From Gemmatimonadota bacterium (lineage in GTDB: Bacteria; Gemmatimonadota; Gemmatimonadetes; Gemmatimonadales; GWC2-71-9), in contig JAZKBR010000001.1 of assembly GCA_040388535.1 (NCBI GenBank), positions 328,128-392,127 of the forward strand: a stretch of DNA of 64,000 nucleotides, read 5' to 3'. Below the pieces are notes generated by a model. It was not told the DNA's origin. It saw only the letters and a list, made by a program, of their open reading frames with translations, and searched no databases. Shown piece by piece: positions 45,069-54,300 of this stretch. The position numbers and the translations under genes are program-made. Positions within the stretch are counted from its first letter, which is position 1, and each line of letters opens with the position of its first letter.

Positions 45069-45856
45069 TCTACTTCTGCATTCCCAGCCATAACGAAGGC
45101 AGCACCATCGGCCTCCTGCTCTGGAAGATTCGCCGCGTCCTCGAGGACAGCGGTCGCGAATACCAGATGCTCGTGGGTGACGACGCCTCGACCGATGCAA
45201 CCACCGAGGTGCTCACCCCGTATGCGAAGGTGTTGCCACTCACGGTACTGCGATCGGAGCGTCAGCTCGGCTACGCCGCCACCATCGAACGGCTGTTGCA
45301 GGAAGCGCTCAAGCGGAGTGATCGGCACAAGCGCGACGCCGCGATCATCATCCCGGGTGACTTCGCGATCGACCCCGCCGATCTCCCCGAGTTCCTGAAG
45401 CGACTCGATAGCGGTGCCGATGTGGTCGTGGGTGAAGCAACACTCGAAGGTGAACCGGATCGCTGGCGGCGGATGGTACGAGAGTGGGCGCCGCGCATTC
45501 TGGGAAGTCGAGTTCGTGTGCCCGGGATTCGCGATGTCGTCTCCGGCTTTGCGGCCTTCCGACTGGTCGCGCTGCGCAATGCCTTCCGCGACAAACCGGG
45601 TGCGTGGATTGCCACGGAAGGATGGGCGGCACGCGCCGAATTGCTGGCGTGGGCCGCTGCAGGCGCCCGACGCGTCGAGTCCGTTCCAGTGGTGGAACGC
45701 GCCGATCGTCAGCAGCGTGAGAGTCGCTATCAGGCGTGGCCGCTCGCGCGGGAACTCTGGGCCGCGCGCAAGCAGCTCGTCGCGCCTCCAGTGGCGATGA
45801 AGCCGCCCCGTGAAGATCGGCCGCCCCGGACGGCCCCGACGAAGGAAGCTGCGTGA
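45065..45856 (+). CDS. GT2-family glycosyltransferase
   Basis: The 263-residue inverting glycosyltransferase (GT-A) has the N-terminal IPSHNEGSTIG, the GDDASTDAT nucleotide-binding aspartates, and a GDFAIDP acidic motif. A dolichol-phosphate-mannose-synthase-type role is possible, but no membrane segments are present. It overlaps the upstream GT4 gene and the downstream DUF3108 gene. Confidence 0.85.
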   Translation: MIYFCIPSHNEGSTIGLLLWKIRRVLEDSGREYQMLVGDDASTDATTEVLTPYAKVLPLTVLRSERQLGYAATIERLLQEALKRSDRHKRDAAIIIPGDFAIDPADLPEFLKRLDSGADVVVGEATLEGEPDRWRRMVREWAPRILGSRVRVPGIRDVVSGFAAFRLVALRNAFRDKPGAWIATEGWAARAELLAWAAAGARRVESVPVVERADRQQRESRYQAWPLARELWAARKQLVAPPVAMKPPREDRPPRTAPTKEAA

Positions 45857-46605
45857 TTGCTCTCGGACTAGTGATGCTGATGCAGGTTGCTCCCGTCGCC
45901 TTGCAGACCGGACCGAAGATGTCAGCAGTGCCGTTCGGCGTGGGCGAGGTGCTCGAATACAAGGGGAAGTTCGGCATCCTCAGTGCCGGCGCGGCCACGC
46001 TCAGCGTGCTCCCGAACGACACCATTCGTGGCGTGAACAGCTGGAAGTTCTCGCTGACGTCGGGGATCAAGGTCAACGCGATCTGGAAGTTCGAGAACTC
46101 GACGACCCTGGTCTCGTGGACCGGCCTCGACGACTTCGTGTCGCGACGTTTTACCAAGCGGCTCGAGGAAAACGGCAAGATCCGCAATGAAAACTTCCTG
46201 ATCTTCCCCGATTCCGGATATTTCCGCCGTAACGCCGATGCGCCGAAGCCGACGTCCAAGGCGCCGCTCGACGACGTCGCCTTCATCTACTACTTGCGCA
46301 CCCTCCCGCTCGAGCTGAAGCGGACGTACAAGTACGACCGCTACTTCCGCAGCGAGAAGAATCCGGTCACGGTCGAAGTGCTCAAGCGCGAAGAGATGGA
46401 AATGCCCGACGGCACCAAGGTGAAGTGCCTGGTGCTTCATCCGGTTGTCGACGAGCCGAACGGGATGTTTTCCAAGACATCCGACGCGAGGATCTGGCTG
46501 ACCGACGACGCACGGCGCATCCCGGTGCGGATCGAGACCAGCTACACCTTCGGCACGGTCTCTCTGATCCTGCAGAAGATCACCCTGCCGCACGGCACCG
46601 GATGA
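45853..46605 (+). CDS. DUF3108 domain protein
   Basis: The 250-residue protein matches DUF3108: GEVLEYKGKFGILSAGAATLSV, NSWKFSLTSGIKV and VRIETSYTFGTVSLIL are the typical blocks. A short hydrophobic N-terminus (ALGLVMLMQVAPVAL) may export it to the periplasm. GTG start in a GTGA overlap. Function unknown. Confidence 0.8.
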   Translation: MIALGLVMLMQVAPVALQTGPKMSAVPFGVGEVLEYKGKFGILSAGAATLSVLPNDTIRGVNSWKFSLTSGIKVNAIWKFENSTTLVSWTGLDDFVSRRFTKRLEENGKIRNENFLIFPDSGYFRRNADAPKPTSKAPLDDVAFIYYLRTLPLELKRTYKYDRYFRSEKNPVTVEVLKREEMEMPDGTKVKCLVLHPVVDEPNGMFSKTSDARIWLTDDARRIPVRIETSYTFGTVSLILQKITLPHGTG

Positions 46606-47561
46606 CCTGGCGCGAAGCCGACCTCTCGAAGCTGCGCACGGTGCCATTCGGCGGCCGGCGCAACAAGGTCGACCCTTCATTGCTCGCGACGCCCCCGGGC
46701 GCGGACCACTCGTTCCGCGCCTTTCTCGCATCACTCCCCGACGTGCTCGCGGCGCGAGACCTTCGCCTTGTAATCGAGAAGGTGGCCGCGGCCGCAGCGG
46801 CGAAGCGCGGCGTCGTTCTCCTCCTCGGTGGTCATGTCATCAAGACTGGCCTGGGGCCCCTCCTCGGCACCTTGCTCGAACGCGGCATCGTGACTCACGT
46901 GGCCATGAACGGGGCCGCCGCGATCCATGACTTCGAACTCGCGGCCTTCGGCGGGACGAGTGAAGACGTCGAAGCGGGGCTCGTTGACGGCACCTTCGGA
47001 ATGGTGGAAGAGACCGGCCGCGAGATGAATCAGGCCATCACCGCCGCCGCGGCCAGCGAGCGCGGCCTCGGTGAAGGTCTCGCCGATGCCCTCGCCGAGC
47101 GGGCAACCCTGGCGGGCCCCGAGGCATCACTCCTGTTGACGTGCCGCTCGCGCGGGGTACCGTTTACGGTGCATCCGGCGATTGGCGCGGAGATCATCCA
47201 CCAGCATCCGGCGATCGACGGCGCCGCACTCGGCGCCACGGCGATGCGCGATTTCCGACGGCTGGCCGGCTCACTTCCCGACCTTCACGATGGCGGTGTG
47301 GTGCTCAATCTCGGCAGTGCGGTGGTGATGCCCGAGGTCTTCCTCAAGGCGCTGACCATTGCGCGCAATCTCGGTGAAGGACGTCCCACCGGATTTCTCG
47401 CCGCCGACTTCGACATGATCCGCCACTACCGCCCGCGCATGAACGTGGTCCAGCGGCCGACCCGCGGGCACGGGATCGGCGTCTCGATCACCGGCCACCA
47501 CGAGGTCATGCTGCCGCTGCTCGTATGGGGCATTCTCGACGCCATCGGAACAGCCACGTGA
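46602..47561 (+). CDS. Deoxyhypusine-synthase-like protein of unknown function
   Basis: The 319-residue protein carries a GGHVIKTGLGP loop and the pattern NGAAAIHDFE, then HPAIGAEIIHQHP, GSAVVMPEVFLKA and TGHHEVMLPLL. By eye this resembles the deoxyhypusine synthase (NAD-binding) fold, but the catalytic lysine block of true synthases is not found. It is coupled to DUF3108 by an ATGA overlap and to the next gene by GTGA. Family assignment is tentative. Confidence 0.5.
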   Translation: MTWREADLSKLRTVPFGGRRNKVDPSLLATPPGADHSFRAFLASLPDVLAARDLRLVIEKVAAAAAAKRGVVLLLGGHVIKTGLGPLLGTLLERGIVTHVAMNGAAAIHDFELAAFGGTSEDVEAGLVDGTFGMVEETGREMNQAITAAAASERGLGEGLADALAERATLAGPEASLLLTCRSRGVPFTVHPAIGAEIIHQHPAIDGAALGATAMRDFRRLAGSLPDLHDGGVVLNLGSAVVMPEVFLKALTIARNLGEGRPTGFLAADFDMIRHYRPRMNVVQRPTRGHGIGVSITGHHEVMLPLLVWGILDAIGTAT

Positions 47562-48055
47562 AGCGCTCGCTGCTCGTGCTCCTGCTCGCCGGCTGCGGGG
47601 CGCGCACGCAGACCCCCATCGCGGCCCCGTCACCCTCCGGTTCGCTCGAAGCATTTGCGGCGGACTCCATCGCCGGACTCCTGATTGCGCGCGCATTCAA
47701 CGCCGACGTCGCATTGCAGGAGCCCGATTCGCTCTATGTGGAAGACGCCGAGATCATCGCGAACGGGGAGCCGCGCGCCGATGCACCGCGGATCGCCGGG
47801 ATCGGACTCGAGGGCAAGATCCAGATGGGGTCGAGCCGCATCACCGTGACAGGGAACTTCGTGTTCGGCTCGGTGGAGTACCGCTGGTTGCCACACACGG
47901 TGGGCGAGAGTGCCAGTGAAGGGCGCGCGACGTTTGTCCTTGGCCGTACCAAGAGCGGTGCCTGGCGCATCCTGCACCTTCACTCATCAACACCGCCCGC
48001 AGAAACTACTCGGCCGGCGCGCCCCGATAGTACGGAACGCACCGGCCGATACTGA
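47558..48055 (+). CDS. NTF2-like (SnoaL-type) lipoprotein
   Basis: The 165-residue protein has a lipobox (LLLAGC) and a body that fits the cone-shaped NTF2-like fold: ADSIAGLLIARAFNADVAL, SLYVEDAEIIANGEP, VEYRWLPHT, RTKSGAWRILHLHSS. GTG start in a GTGA overlap. Role unknown. Confidence 0.6.
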   Translation: MKRSLLVLLLAGCGARTQTPIAAPSPSGSLEAFAADSIAGLLIARAFNADVALQEPDSLYVEDAEIIANGEPRADAPRIAGIGLEGKIQMGSSRITVTGNFVFGSVEYRWLPHTVGESASEGRATFVLGRTKSGAWRILHLHSSTPPAETTRPARPDSTERTGRY

Positions 48056-48068
48056 ATCGCTGCCGGTC

Positions 48069-48290
48069 TCAGGCGCTGGTCGACGAATCTCCGCGGACCG
48101 CTTCGCGAACCTTGGCCGCCGTACCCGGCGAGAAGATCTTCAGGATCGTGTAGAACACGAAGCCGAGGAAAGCGAACCAGAGAATCGTTCCGATCAGCCC
48201 TATCAGTGCACCGAAGATCCCGCCGAGCACCTTGAAGGCGAGCATCGCGAGAAAGGCGAAGACAGCGAAACCACCGATGTTCCGGACCAT
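48069..48290 (-). CDS. Small membrane protein
   Basis: A 73-residue protein with two hydrophobic helices (FAVFAFLAMLAFKVLGGIFGALIG and TILWFAFLGFVFYTILKI). A GGGAG site lies seven bases before the ATG. It is convergent with the NTF2-like gene and divergent from the oxidase gene. Function unknown. Confidence 0.7.
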   Translation of the reverse strand: MVRNIGGFAVFAFLAMLAFKVLGGIFGALIGLIGTILWFAFLGFVFYTILKIFSPGTAAKVREAVRGDSSTSA

Positions 48291-48382
48291 ATTAGACTCC
48301 CGTGCTGGGATCGGCCGCGCCCGATGCGCGACACTGGAATATGATACGTCCGGCCCCCCGTAGAGGTTTCAACCCGAACCAT

Positions 48383-49489
48383 ATGACCCCTGGATCCGAT
48401 GTCGTGGTGATTGGCGGTGGGGCCGTCGGCTCCGCCTGCGCCCGGGCCATTGCGCTCACCGGGCGTCGGGTGACCCTGCTCCAGCGTCCCGATACCCCAG
48501 GCGAGGGGTGGCGGGCAGCGGCCGGAATGCTGGCGGCCCAGATCGAGGCCGGCCCCGACGATCCGCTCTTCAACCTCGCGCTGGCCGGCCGGAGCTTCTA
48601 CCGCCGCAATGCCGAGGCGCTGGCAGAGGCCGCTGGCACCGACATCGGCTTGTTGGAATGCGGCATTCTCCAGATCGCCCGTGGCGAAGTCGAGGTCGAG
48701 GCGGCCAAGGCGAAGGTGGCCTGGCAGCGGCAGCAGGGATATCGAGCCGATTGGCTCTCCCCCGAAGAAGTGGAGCAGGGCTGGCCCTGGCTTGCTCCCG
48801 GGCTTGGTGCCTTCTGGGCACCGGAAGACGGCGCCCTCGAACCGGTTCGGGCGGTGCGAGCCTTCCGTGCCGACGCCGAACGTCACGGCGCCCAGATCGT
48901 TGCCGATGTCGCGGTCGGGCTCGACCGTCGCGGCGACAAGCTGCTCGGCGTGATCGGCACCCTGGGACGCTACCCCGCCGCGCAGGTAGTGATTGCGGGC
49001 GGCGCCTGGGCCGGACGTCTCGAGCACCTGCCCCGTCCCGTGTCGGTCGAACCGGTCCGCGGCCAGATGGCGGCGTTTCGCTGGCCCGTCAATCGGCCAC
49101 CGGCGATCGTGTATGGTCCCCGTTGCTACCTGCTGAAGCGTGGCGACGAATTGCTCGCGGGCGCGACGATGGAACACGCCGGCTTTGAAGTCGAAGTGAC
49201 GCCGGGAGCGCTTGCCGAGCTGCTCGAGCGTGTCGCGACCATCTACCCTGCGCTCGCCAGCGAGACACCGTTGCGAAGTTGGGCCGGCCTTCGCCCCGGC
49301 ACGCCGGATGGACTTCCCATCATCGGACCCGAACCACGACTCCCCGGGCTCTGGTATGCCACGGGCCACGGGCGCAACGGCATACTCCTCGCCGGAATTA
49401 CCGGCGAGATCATCGCGCAGGGTATCGGTGGCGAGGAGATGCCCGACGAGTTGAAGGCGGTCCGGCCGACCCGCTTCTGGAACTGGTAG
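48383..49489 (+). CDS. FAD-dependent amino acid oxidase, ThiO/DadA-like
   Basis: The 368-residue flavoprotein starts with VVVIGGGAVGSACARA (FAD-binding GxGxxG). It also has GWRAAAGMLAAQIE, the RCYLLKRGDELLAGATMEHAGF substrate block and a C-terminal YATGHGRNGILLA. It fits the glycine oxidase ThiO / D-amino acid dehydrogenase group. No thiamine gene is in the window, so a thiamine role is not shown. The ATG at 48383 is preferred over 48341. Confidence 0.8.
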   Translation: MTPGSDVVVIGGGAVGSACARAIALTGRRVTLLQRPDTPGEGWRAAAGMLAAQIEAGPDDPLFNLALAGRSFYRRNAEALAEAAGTDIGLLECGILQIARGEVEVEAAKAKVAWQRQQGYRADWLSPEEVEQGWPWLAPGLGAFWAPEDGALEPVRAVRAFRADAERHGAQIVADVAVGLDRRGDKLLGVIGTLGRYPAAQVVIAGGAWAGRLEHLPRPVSVEPVRGQMAAFRWPVNRPPAIVYGPRCYLLKRGDELLAGATMEHAGFEVEVTPGALAELLERVATIYPALASETPLRSWAGLRPGTPDGLPIIGPEPRLPGLWYATGHGRNGILLAGITGEIIAQGIGGEEMPDELKAVRPTRFWNW

Positions 49490-49496
49490 CCAGCGC

Positions 49497-50930
49497 TCAG
49501 GCGCGCTGCGGCGTATAGCGCGCGAGCCCACGCGAGAAGAGCGGCACGCCCACCACGACGACCATCAGCGTGATCCCGAACGGCAGCAGCGGCCCGAACG
49601 CGATCTGCAGTGCGCGGTAGCGATCGATCAGCGCAATCACGCCACCGATGATGCGATCCTCTGAATCCAGGAACGACGACGTGACCAGCATTGCCACGAG
49701 CAGCACGACGATGGCAATGAGGTAGCGGCGCCGAAACCAGAGCCCCACCGCCGCACCACCCCACGCGATCGCGACAAACCACGCCCAGCTGCTCAACACG
49801 GCGACCACCGTCGGCGGTGTTCCCGACATCGCGTGCAACAGCTGCAGCGCGACGGCTCCCGGCAGCGCCATCACACCGATCGCGAGCAGGTACCCCAGGC
49901 CGACGGTGCTCGCCGAATGCGGCAGGTGCTGCAGCCCTTCGAGTTCCCCGGTGACCCTTCCGGCGAAGAGTTGCAGCGCGATCCCTGAGGGGAGCAACGC
50001 CGCGAGCATCGGGATGTAGTGCCGCGCGAAATCGCGTGCGCCCGCTGGGCCGAAGGCCGCGACGAGGAAGAGCACCACCAGCACGACCAGTTCGCGGCGA
50101 AACTGCTCGGTGGCGAGTCGGAGTCGCAGCCGCGCCACGGCGAGGAGTGGTCCGCGCCCGATGGCACTCAGCTCGACGCGCGATCCTTTGCTCACCGACA
50201 CGCCGAGCTGGGTCGGATCAAACTGATACCGGGCGAGACCCGCAGCGAAGAGAATCGCGGCCCCGGCGAAGCAGGCAATCAGCAGCGGCACGACGACGAG
50301 CAGCAGCAGCACAACGAGTTGGGAACCGGTCGCGATTCCCGTCAACGTGTGAATCGCGGCAATGAACCAGTTTTCCACTGTGACGCGCAGTGACGCCGGG
50401 AGCACCATCAGTGCGACCTGTGGCAGAAAGCCGATCGTGGTTGGCAGCCACCAGAGTCGTCGGAACGACCAACGCGCATTGAGCGCCATCAGCCACCAGA
50501 GCACCACCGTCGCGACCACCTGCCCCACCAGTGGAATCACGACGAGCGCCACGACGTCGCCCACTTCCGCCGGCCCGCTCGACTGGCGGAACCCAATGAG
50601 CAAGGCGACCAGCGCCGGGAAGAGCGGCAGGATCCGGATCGACGCGCCGAGCAGTCGTCCGGCGGCCATCACCCGGAGGGCAATCGGGAGGGTGCGATCG
50701 AATTCGAGGTGCCCGAGGACGCGATCCGCGCCGAGATGCACTAACGGACCGAACCAGGCAAACACGGCGCCGAGGAGGGCGAGCCCCCCAGGGATCATTG
50801 CCGCACTTCCTTCGAGCCGCGTCGAGATGCCTGCCGCGATGAGTGCGACGACACCCGACGCCAGACTCAGCGTGGCGCCGCGTCGCACCTCCCGGCGCAG
50901 CGTCGGCAGGAGGCCGTGCAGGTCGATCAC
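49497..50930 (-). CDS. ABC-2-type transporter permease
   Basis: The 477-residue membrane protein has about ten to twelve hydrophobic segments, including paired helices near 30-70, 110-145 and 395-470, typical of ABC exporter permeases without a periplasmic domain. It is co-transcribed with the ATPase at 50927 (ATGA overlap). Substrate unknown. Confidence 0.7.
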   Translation of the reverse strand: MIDLHGLLPTLRREVRRGATLSLASGVVALIAAGISTRLEGSAAMIPGGLALLGAVFAWFGPLVHLGADRVLGHLEFDRTLPIALRVMAAGRLLGASIRILPLFPALVALLIGFRQSSGPAEVGDVVALVVIPLVGQVVATVVLWWLMALNARWSFRRLWWLPTTIGFLPQVALMVLPASLRVTVENWFIAAIHTLTGIATGSQLVVLLLLVVVPLLIACFAGAAILFAAGLARYQFDPTQLGVSVSKGSRVELSAIGRGPLLAVARLRLRLATEQFRRELVVLVVLFLVAAFGPAGARDFARHYIPMLAALLPSGIALQLFAGRVTGELEGLQHLPHSASTVGLGYLLAIGVMALPGAVALQLLHAMSGTPPTVVAVLSSWAWFVAIAWGGAAVGLWFRRRYLIAIVVLLVAMLVTSSFLDSEDRIIGGVIALIDRYRALQIAFGPLLPFGITLMVVVVGVPLFSRGLARYTPQRA

Positions 50931-51658
50931 GCGACCGGAGAGCGCAACACGCCGGCGATCAGCGTGGTCAGCTGACCCGAGGCGCGCGCCTCGGTGAGCA
51001 CGGTGCCGGCGATCTCCTGCACCAGTTGGCCATCGCGCAGGAGGAGGGCGCGGTCACAGAGTGCCTCGACGTCGTCGAGGAGATGCGACGAGAAGATCAG
51101 TGCCCGATCCGGTGACGCCGCGAAACAGCGGCGCAACAATTCGAGAATCTCGAGGCGGACAACGGGATCGAGACCGTTGGTGGGCTCGTCGAGTACCAGC
51201 AACTGCGGACGATACGACTCGGCCCCGATGTAGGCGGCCTTCACTGCCGTGCCGCGCGAGAGCGTGCCGATCCGCTCGCCATCATCGAGCGACAGCCGCG
51301 CGGTAAGGTCGCGCTGATAGGCGACGTCCCAGCTGGGATAGCAATCGGCCAGAAAGGCAAACCACTCGCGCACTCGCAGCGCGCCGTCGACTTGCGGCTT
51401 CTCGGCGGCGAAGCCGACCCGCGCGCGCCAGATCGGCGGCGCCGAGAGCGGATCACGGCCCGAGAGCGCCACTCTCCCCTCGCGATCACGCAGCCGTCCG
51501 GTAATGGCCCGTAGCAGGGTGGTCTTTCCTGCGGCATTGGCGCCGAGGAGCGCCACCGTCTCGCCGCCCTGAATGGCGAAAGAAACGGGGCCAAGCGTGA
51601 ACGCAGGGTACCGCACGGTGAGATCCTGCACCGACAGAATCGGTTCGTCCTCGCTCAT
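50927..51658 (-). CDS. ABC transporter ATP-binding protein
   Basis: The 243-residue ATPase has a Walker A loop LLGANAAGKTTL, Walker B LLVLDEPTNGLDP and an H-loop SSHLLDD. The signature region reads LSRGTAVKAA instead of LSGGQ, a weaker match. The GANAAGKT variant of Walker A is also seen in export-type ATPases. With the permease downstream it forms a two-component system. Confidence 0.85.
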   Translation of the reverse strand: MSEDEPILSVQDLTVRYPAFTLGPVSFAIQGGETVALLGANAAGKTTLLRAITGRLRDREGRVALSGRDPLSAPPIWRARVGFAAEKPQVDGALRVREWFAFLADCYPSWDVAYQRDLTARLSLDDGERIGTLSRGTAVKAAYIGAESYRPQLLVLDEPTNGLDPVVRLEILELLRRCFAASPDRALIFSSHLLDDVEALCDRALLLRDGQLVQEIAGTVLTEARASGQLTTLIAGVLRSPVA

Positions 51659-51809
51659 CAGCGGCCCGGTGGGAGACGCCGGAAGGTGATGGCCTCGCGG
51701 TCACGAGGGAAGGGGTCGGCAGATCGCGGAGATCCGATGGGAGACTGGTCGCGTACCCTGGGTGTTCACCGCACCATGACCGCTTCCAATAGCCAGGAGT
51801 TCCTTCCGG

Positions 51810-52532
51810 ATGATCACCCTGTCACGACCCGCGCGCGTCGGCCTCGCCGTCGCCCTCGGTATCGGCGCCCTGCTTGGGGCACGGCACGTCGCCGTCGCCT
51901 CCGACCACCAGGACACCGCCGACGTCGAGCTCAATCCAAAGCAGGACATGACCGACTTCTACGCCTTCCCCACCACGGCTGGCCGCATCGCGCTGATCCT
52001 CAACTCGCAGCCGTTCATTGCCCCATCCGCGGTCGCTACCGCCTCCTTCGACAAGAACCTGCTCTACCAGATCAAGGTCGACAACACCGGCGATGCGATC
52101 GAGGACAAGGTCTTCCAGATCACCTTCACCGGCACTGGCGCCACGCAGCAGGTTGAAGTGCGCGGGCCGTTCGCTCCGAGCGTGAAGGGCGCAATGCAGA
52201 ACGTGGTCTCGACCGATGAGCCCGTCGTAAAGGGCAACATCAACGCCATCCTCGGTTCGTCGACCGGTGTCCAGGTCTACGCCGGCGTGCGCGACGATCC
52301 GTTCTTCATCGACCTCGAGCAGTTTTTCCGCATTCTCCCCGATCGTCGCCCGGGCACTGGGCCGCTCTCGACGCCGTCGAACGCGACCGCGTCGGCATTC
52401 CGCCCCGTGGGTCAGGCCGTTGATGCCGTGCTCGGCGCCAATCTCGCCTCGATCGTGATTGAACTGCCGACCACGATGCTGACGGCCGGTGGCAATGCCA
52501 AGATCGGTCTCTGGGGGACCATCTCCCGATGA
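51810..52532 (+). CDS. DUF4331 N-terminal half, secreted
   Basis: The 240-residue protein has a Sec signal and the start of the DUF4331 family: SDHQDTADVELNPKQDMTDFYAF, then GRIALILNSQP and FFIDLEQFFRILPD. DUF4331 is usually one continuous domain; here the remainder is encoded in the next gene, which overlaps by four bases. The signal ends near HVAVAS. An AGGAG site precedes the ATG. Confidence 0.78.
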   Translation: MITLSRPARVGLAVALGIGALLGARHVAVASDHQDTADVELNPKQDMTDFYAFPTTAGRIALILNSQPFIAPSAVATASFDKNLLYQIKVDNTGDAIEDKVFQITFTGTGATQQVEVRGPFAPSVKGAMQNVVSTDEPVVKGNINAILGSSTGVQVYAGVRDDPFFIDLEQFFRILPDRRPGTGPLSTPSNATASAFRPVGQAVDAVLGANLASIVIELPTTMLTAGGNAKIGLWGTISR

Positions 52533-53107
52533 ATACTCACTCTCCCCTTTCCAGGATCGCGACGATGGCCACGTTCCGCACGGTTCCGTTGCTGCTGGTG
52601 GCAGTGCTCGCCACTGCCTGCAGTGACAACACCGACCCGATGACCACTCCGGTGGATACCAATCCGCGGATGTACAACCAGGTGCAGCGCCTCGGCAACC
52701 CGCTGGTGAGTGAAGTCTTCCTCGCCAAGCGCAGCCACGCGTTGCACGGCAGCACCGGCCCGGCCACCGACGTGGTCAACATTCGCGCCGAGCTGGTGAA
52801 CTTTGTTGCCACGGTGGCGGGGCGGAATGCCACGGTGCAGAACACGCTCGCGTCGGTGCTGCTGCCGGACATGCTGATCGTGCAGACCGACAAGGATCCC
52901 ACGACGGCAGGATGGCTCAGCTGGGCGCTCGCCAACGGCTATGGCGGCCGCAAGCTCTCTGATGACGTGGTTGATGCCGGGCTGATGGCGATCTTCGGGC
53001 CGCTGCTCGACCCGAGCAATGTGTCGGCCGGGCTGACGACGGACAACGTTGCCAGCGATTCGCCGTTCATCGCCACCTTCCCGTACCTGGCTCCGGCGAA
53101 CCCGTGA
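52529..53107 (+). CDS. DUF4331 C-terminal half, lipoprotein
   Basis: The 192-residue protein has a lipobox (VLATAC) and carries the C-terminal DUF4331 blocks NQVQRLGNPLVSEVFLAKRSHALH and GGRKLSDDVVDAGLMAIFGPLL. Together with the previous gene it makes a split DUF4331 pair, probably associating in the periplasm. The ATG overlaps the upstream stop (ATGA). Confidence 0.72.
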   Translation: MNTHSPLSRIATMATFRTVPLLLVAVLATACSDNTDPMTTPVDTNPRMYNQVQRLGNPLVSEVFLAKRSHALHGSTGPATDVVNIRAELVNFVATVAGRNATVQNTLASVLLPDMLIVQTDKDPTTAGWLSWALANGYGGRKLSDDVVDAGLMAIFGPLLDPSNVSAGLTTDNVASDSPFIATFPYLAPANP

Positions 53108-54300
53108 GCCCGACGCGTGCGACCGCCCTGGCGGCGGCGGTGGTGGTGCTCAGCACGACTGCGGTCGTTGCCGTGCGCGGTCACACGCGCCCTGCTCCGC
53201 CGCCGACGTGGGATGTGGCGGCGGAGCGACACCGGCGCGATGCGGACATCGCGTGGTATCAGATGCGCGCCGAGCGCGACCCGACCGGTGCGATGGATCA
53301 CCTCAAACTCGCTGCGCTCTATTTGCAGCGGGCACGCGAACGCGGCACGCCGGCCGATCTCTCACTGGCCGAAGCGGAAGCACGCACGTCGTTGCAGAAT
53401 CGTCGCGCCCACAACGTCGAGGCATTTCACGCCCTCGCGATTGCACTCGTGGGGCAGCACCGGTTCCGTGAGGCCGCCGCAGCAACCGACTCGTTGCTCG
53501 CGGCCGACCCGATGGCTCCGGGGCCGCGCTCGCTTCGCGGCGAAATTGCGCTCGAACTCGGCAACTACTCTCAGGCAGACACCATCTTCTCATCCCTCGA
53601 TCGCCCCGGCGCCGATGCCGCGGTCACAGCGCGAGTGGCGCGGTGGGCCTCGCTGCGCGGCCACTCGGCGCATGCGCGCACGCTGCTGCTGCGTGCTCGC
53701 AGCGAGGCGCGCAGCATGGCCGGGACACCGGCCGAGCAGATCGCCTGGTTTGACCTCCGGCTCGGTGAGCTGGCCTTGCAGGTGGGAGAGTACGGCGCCG
53801 CGCGGAGCGCGCTCGCCACTGCGGCACACGTGGTCACCGACGATCCGAGGATTCTGCTTGCCGAGGCCCGCCTCGATCTCGCGACTTCCGACCCGGCGGC
53901 AGCACTGCGCCATGCCGTGTCAGCGATGAACGCCGGCGAAGATCCGCTTGCCTTTGCCCTCGCCAGCGAGGCGCACCGGCAACTGGGGCAAGTGACAGAA
54001 TCGGAGCGAATGTTCCGCGCATTCGAGACCGCCATAGCCGCCGCGCCGCCGAGTGCCTGGCACCGGCAGTGGCGCCTCGCCTTGCTCGACCGTGGCCGGC
54101 AGGTCGACGCTGTACTCGAGCAGGCCGCAACCGAACTGAAGACGCGTCAGGATATCTATGGCTGGGATCTCTATGCCTGGGCGCTTCATCGGAGCGGCCG
54201 AGACGCCGAGGCGATTGTGGCGATGCGCGAGGCGCTCCGCTGGCACACCGAAGACCGGCTGCTCCACGATCATGCTGCGGCACTGGGGATGACACCATGA
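53104..54300 (+). CDS. TPR-repeat protein, exported
   Basis: The 398-residue protein has a hydrophobic N-terminus (ALAAAVVVLSTTAVVA) and at least six TPR-like helical pairs through residues 70-390. The C-terminus has DLYAWALHRSGRDAEAIVAMREALRWHTEDRLLHDHAAAL. GTG start in a GTGA overlap. It could be a scaffold for the DUF4331 and HupE products. Confidence 0.7.
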   Translation: MSPTRATALAAAVVVLSTTAVVAVRGHTRPAPPPTWDVAAERHRRDADIAWYQMRAERDPTGAMDHLKLAALYLQRARERGTPADLSLAEAEARTSLQNRRAHNVEAFHALAIALVGQHRFREAAAATDSLLAADPMAPGPRSLRGEIALELGNYSQADTIFSSLDRPGADAAVTARVARWASLRGHSAHARTLLLRARSEARSMAGTPAEQIAWFDLRLGELALQVGEYGAARSALATAAHVVTDDPRILLAEARLDLATSDPAAALRHAVSAMNAGEDPLAFALASEAHRQLGQVTESERMFRAFETAIAAAPPSAWHRQWRLALLDRGRQVDAVLEQAATELKTRQDIYGWDLYAWALHRSGRDAEAIVAMREALRWHTEDRLLHDHAAALGMTP

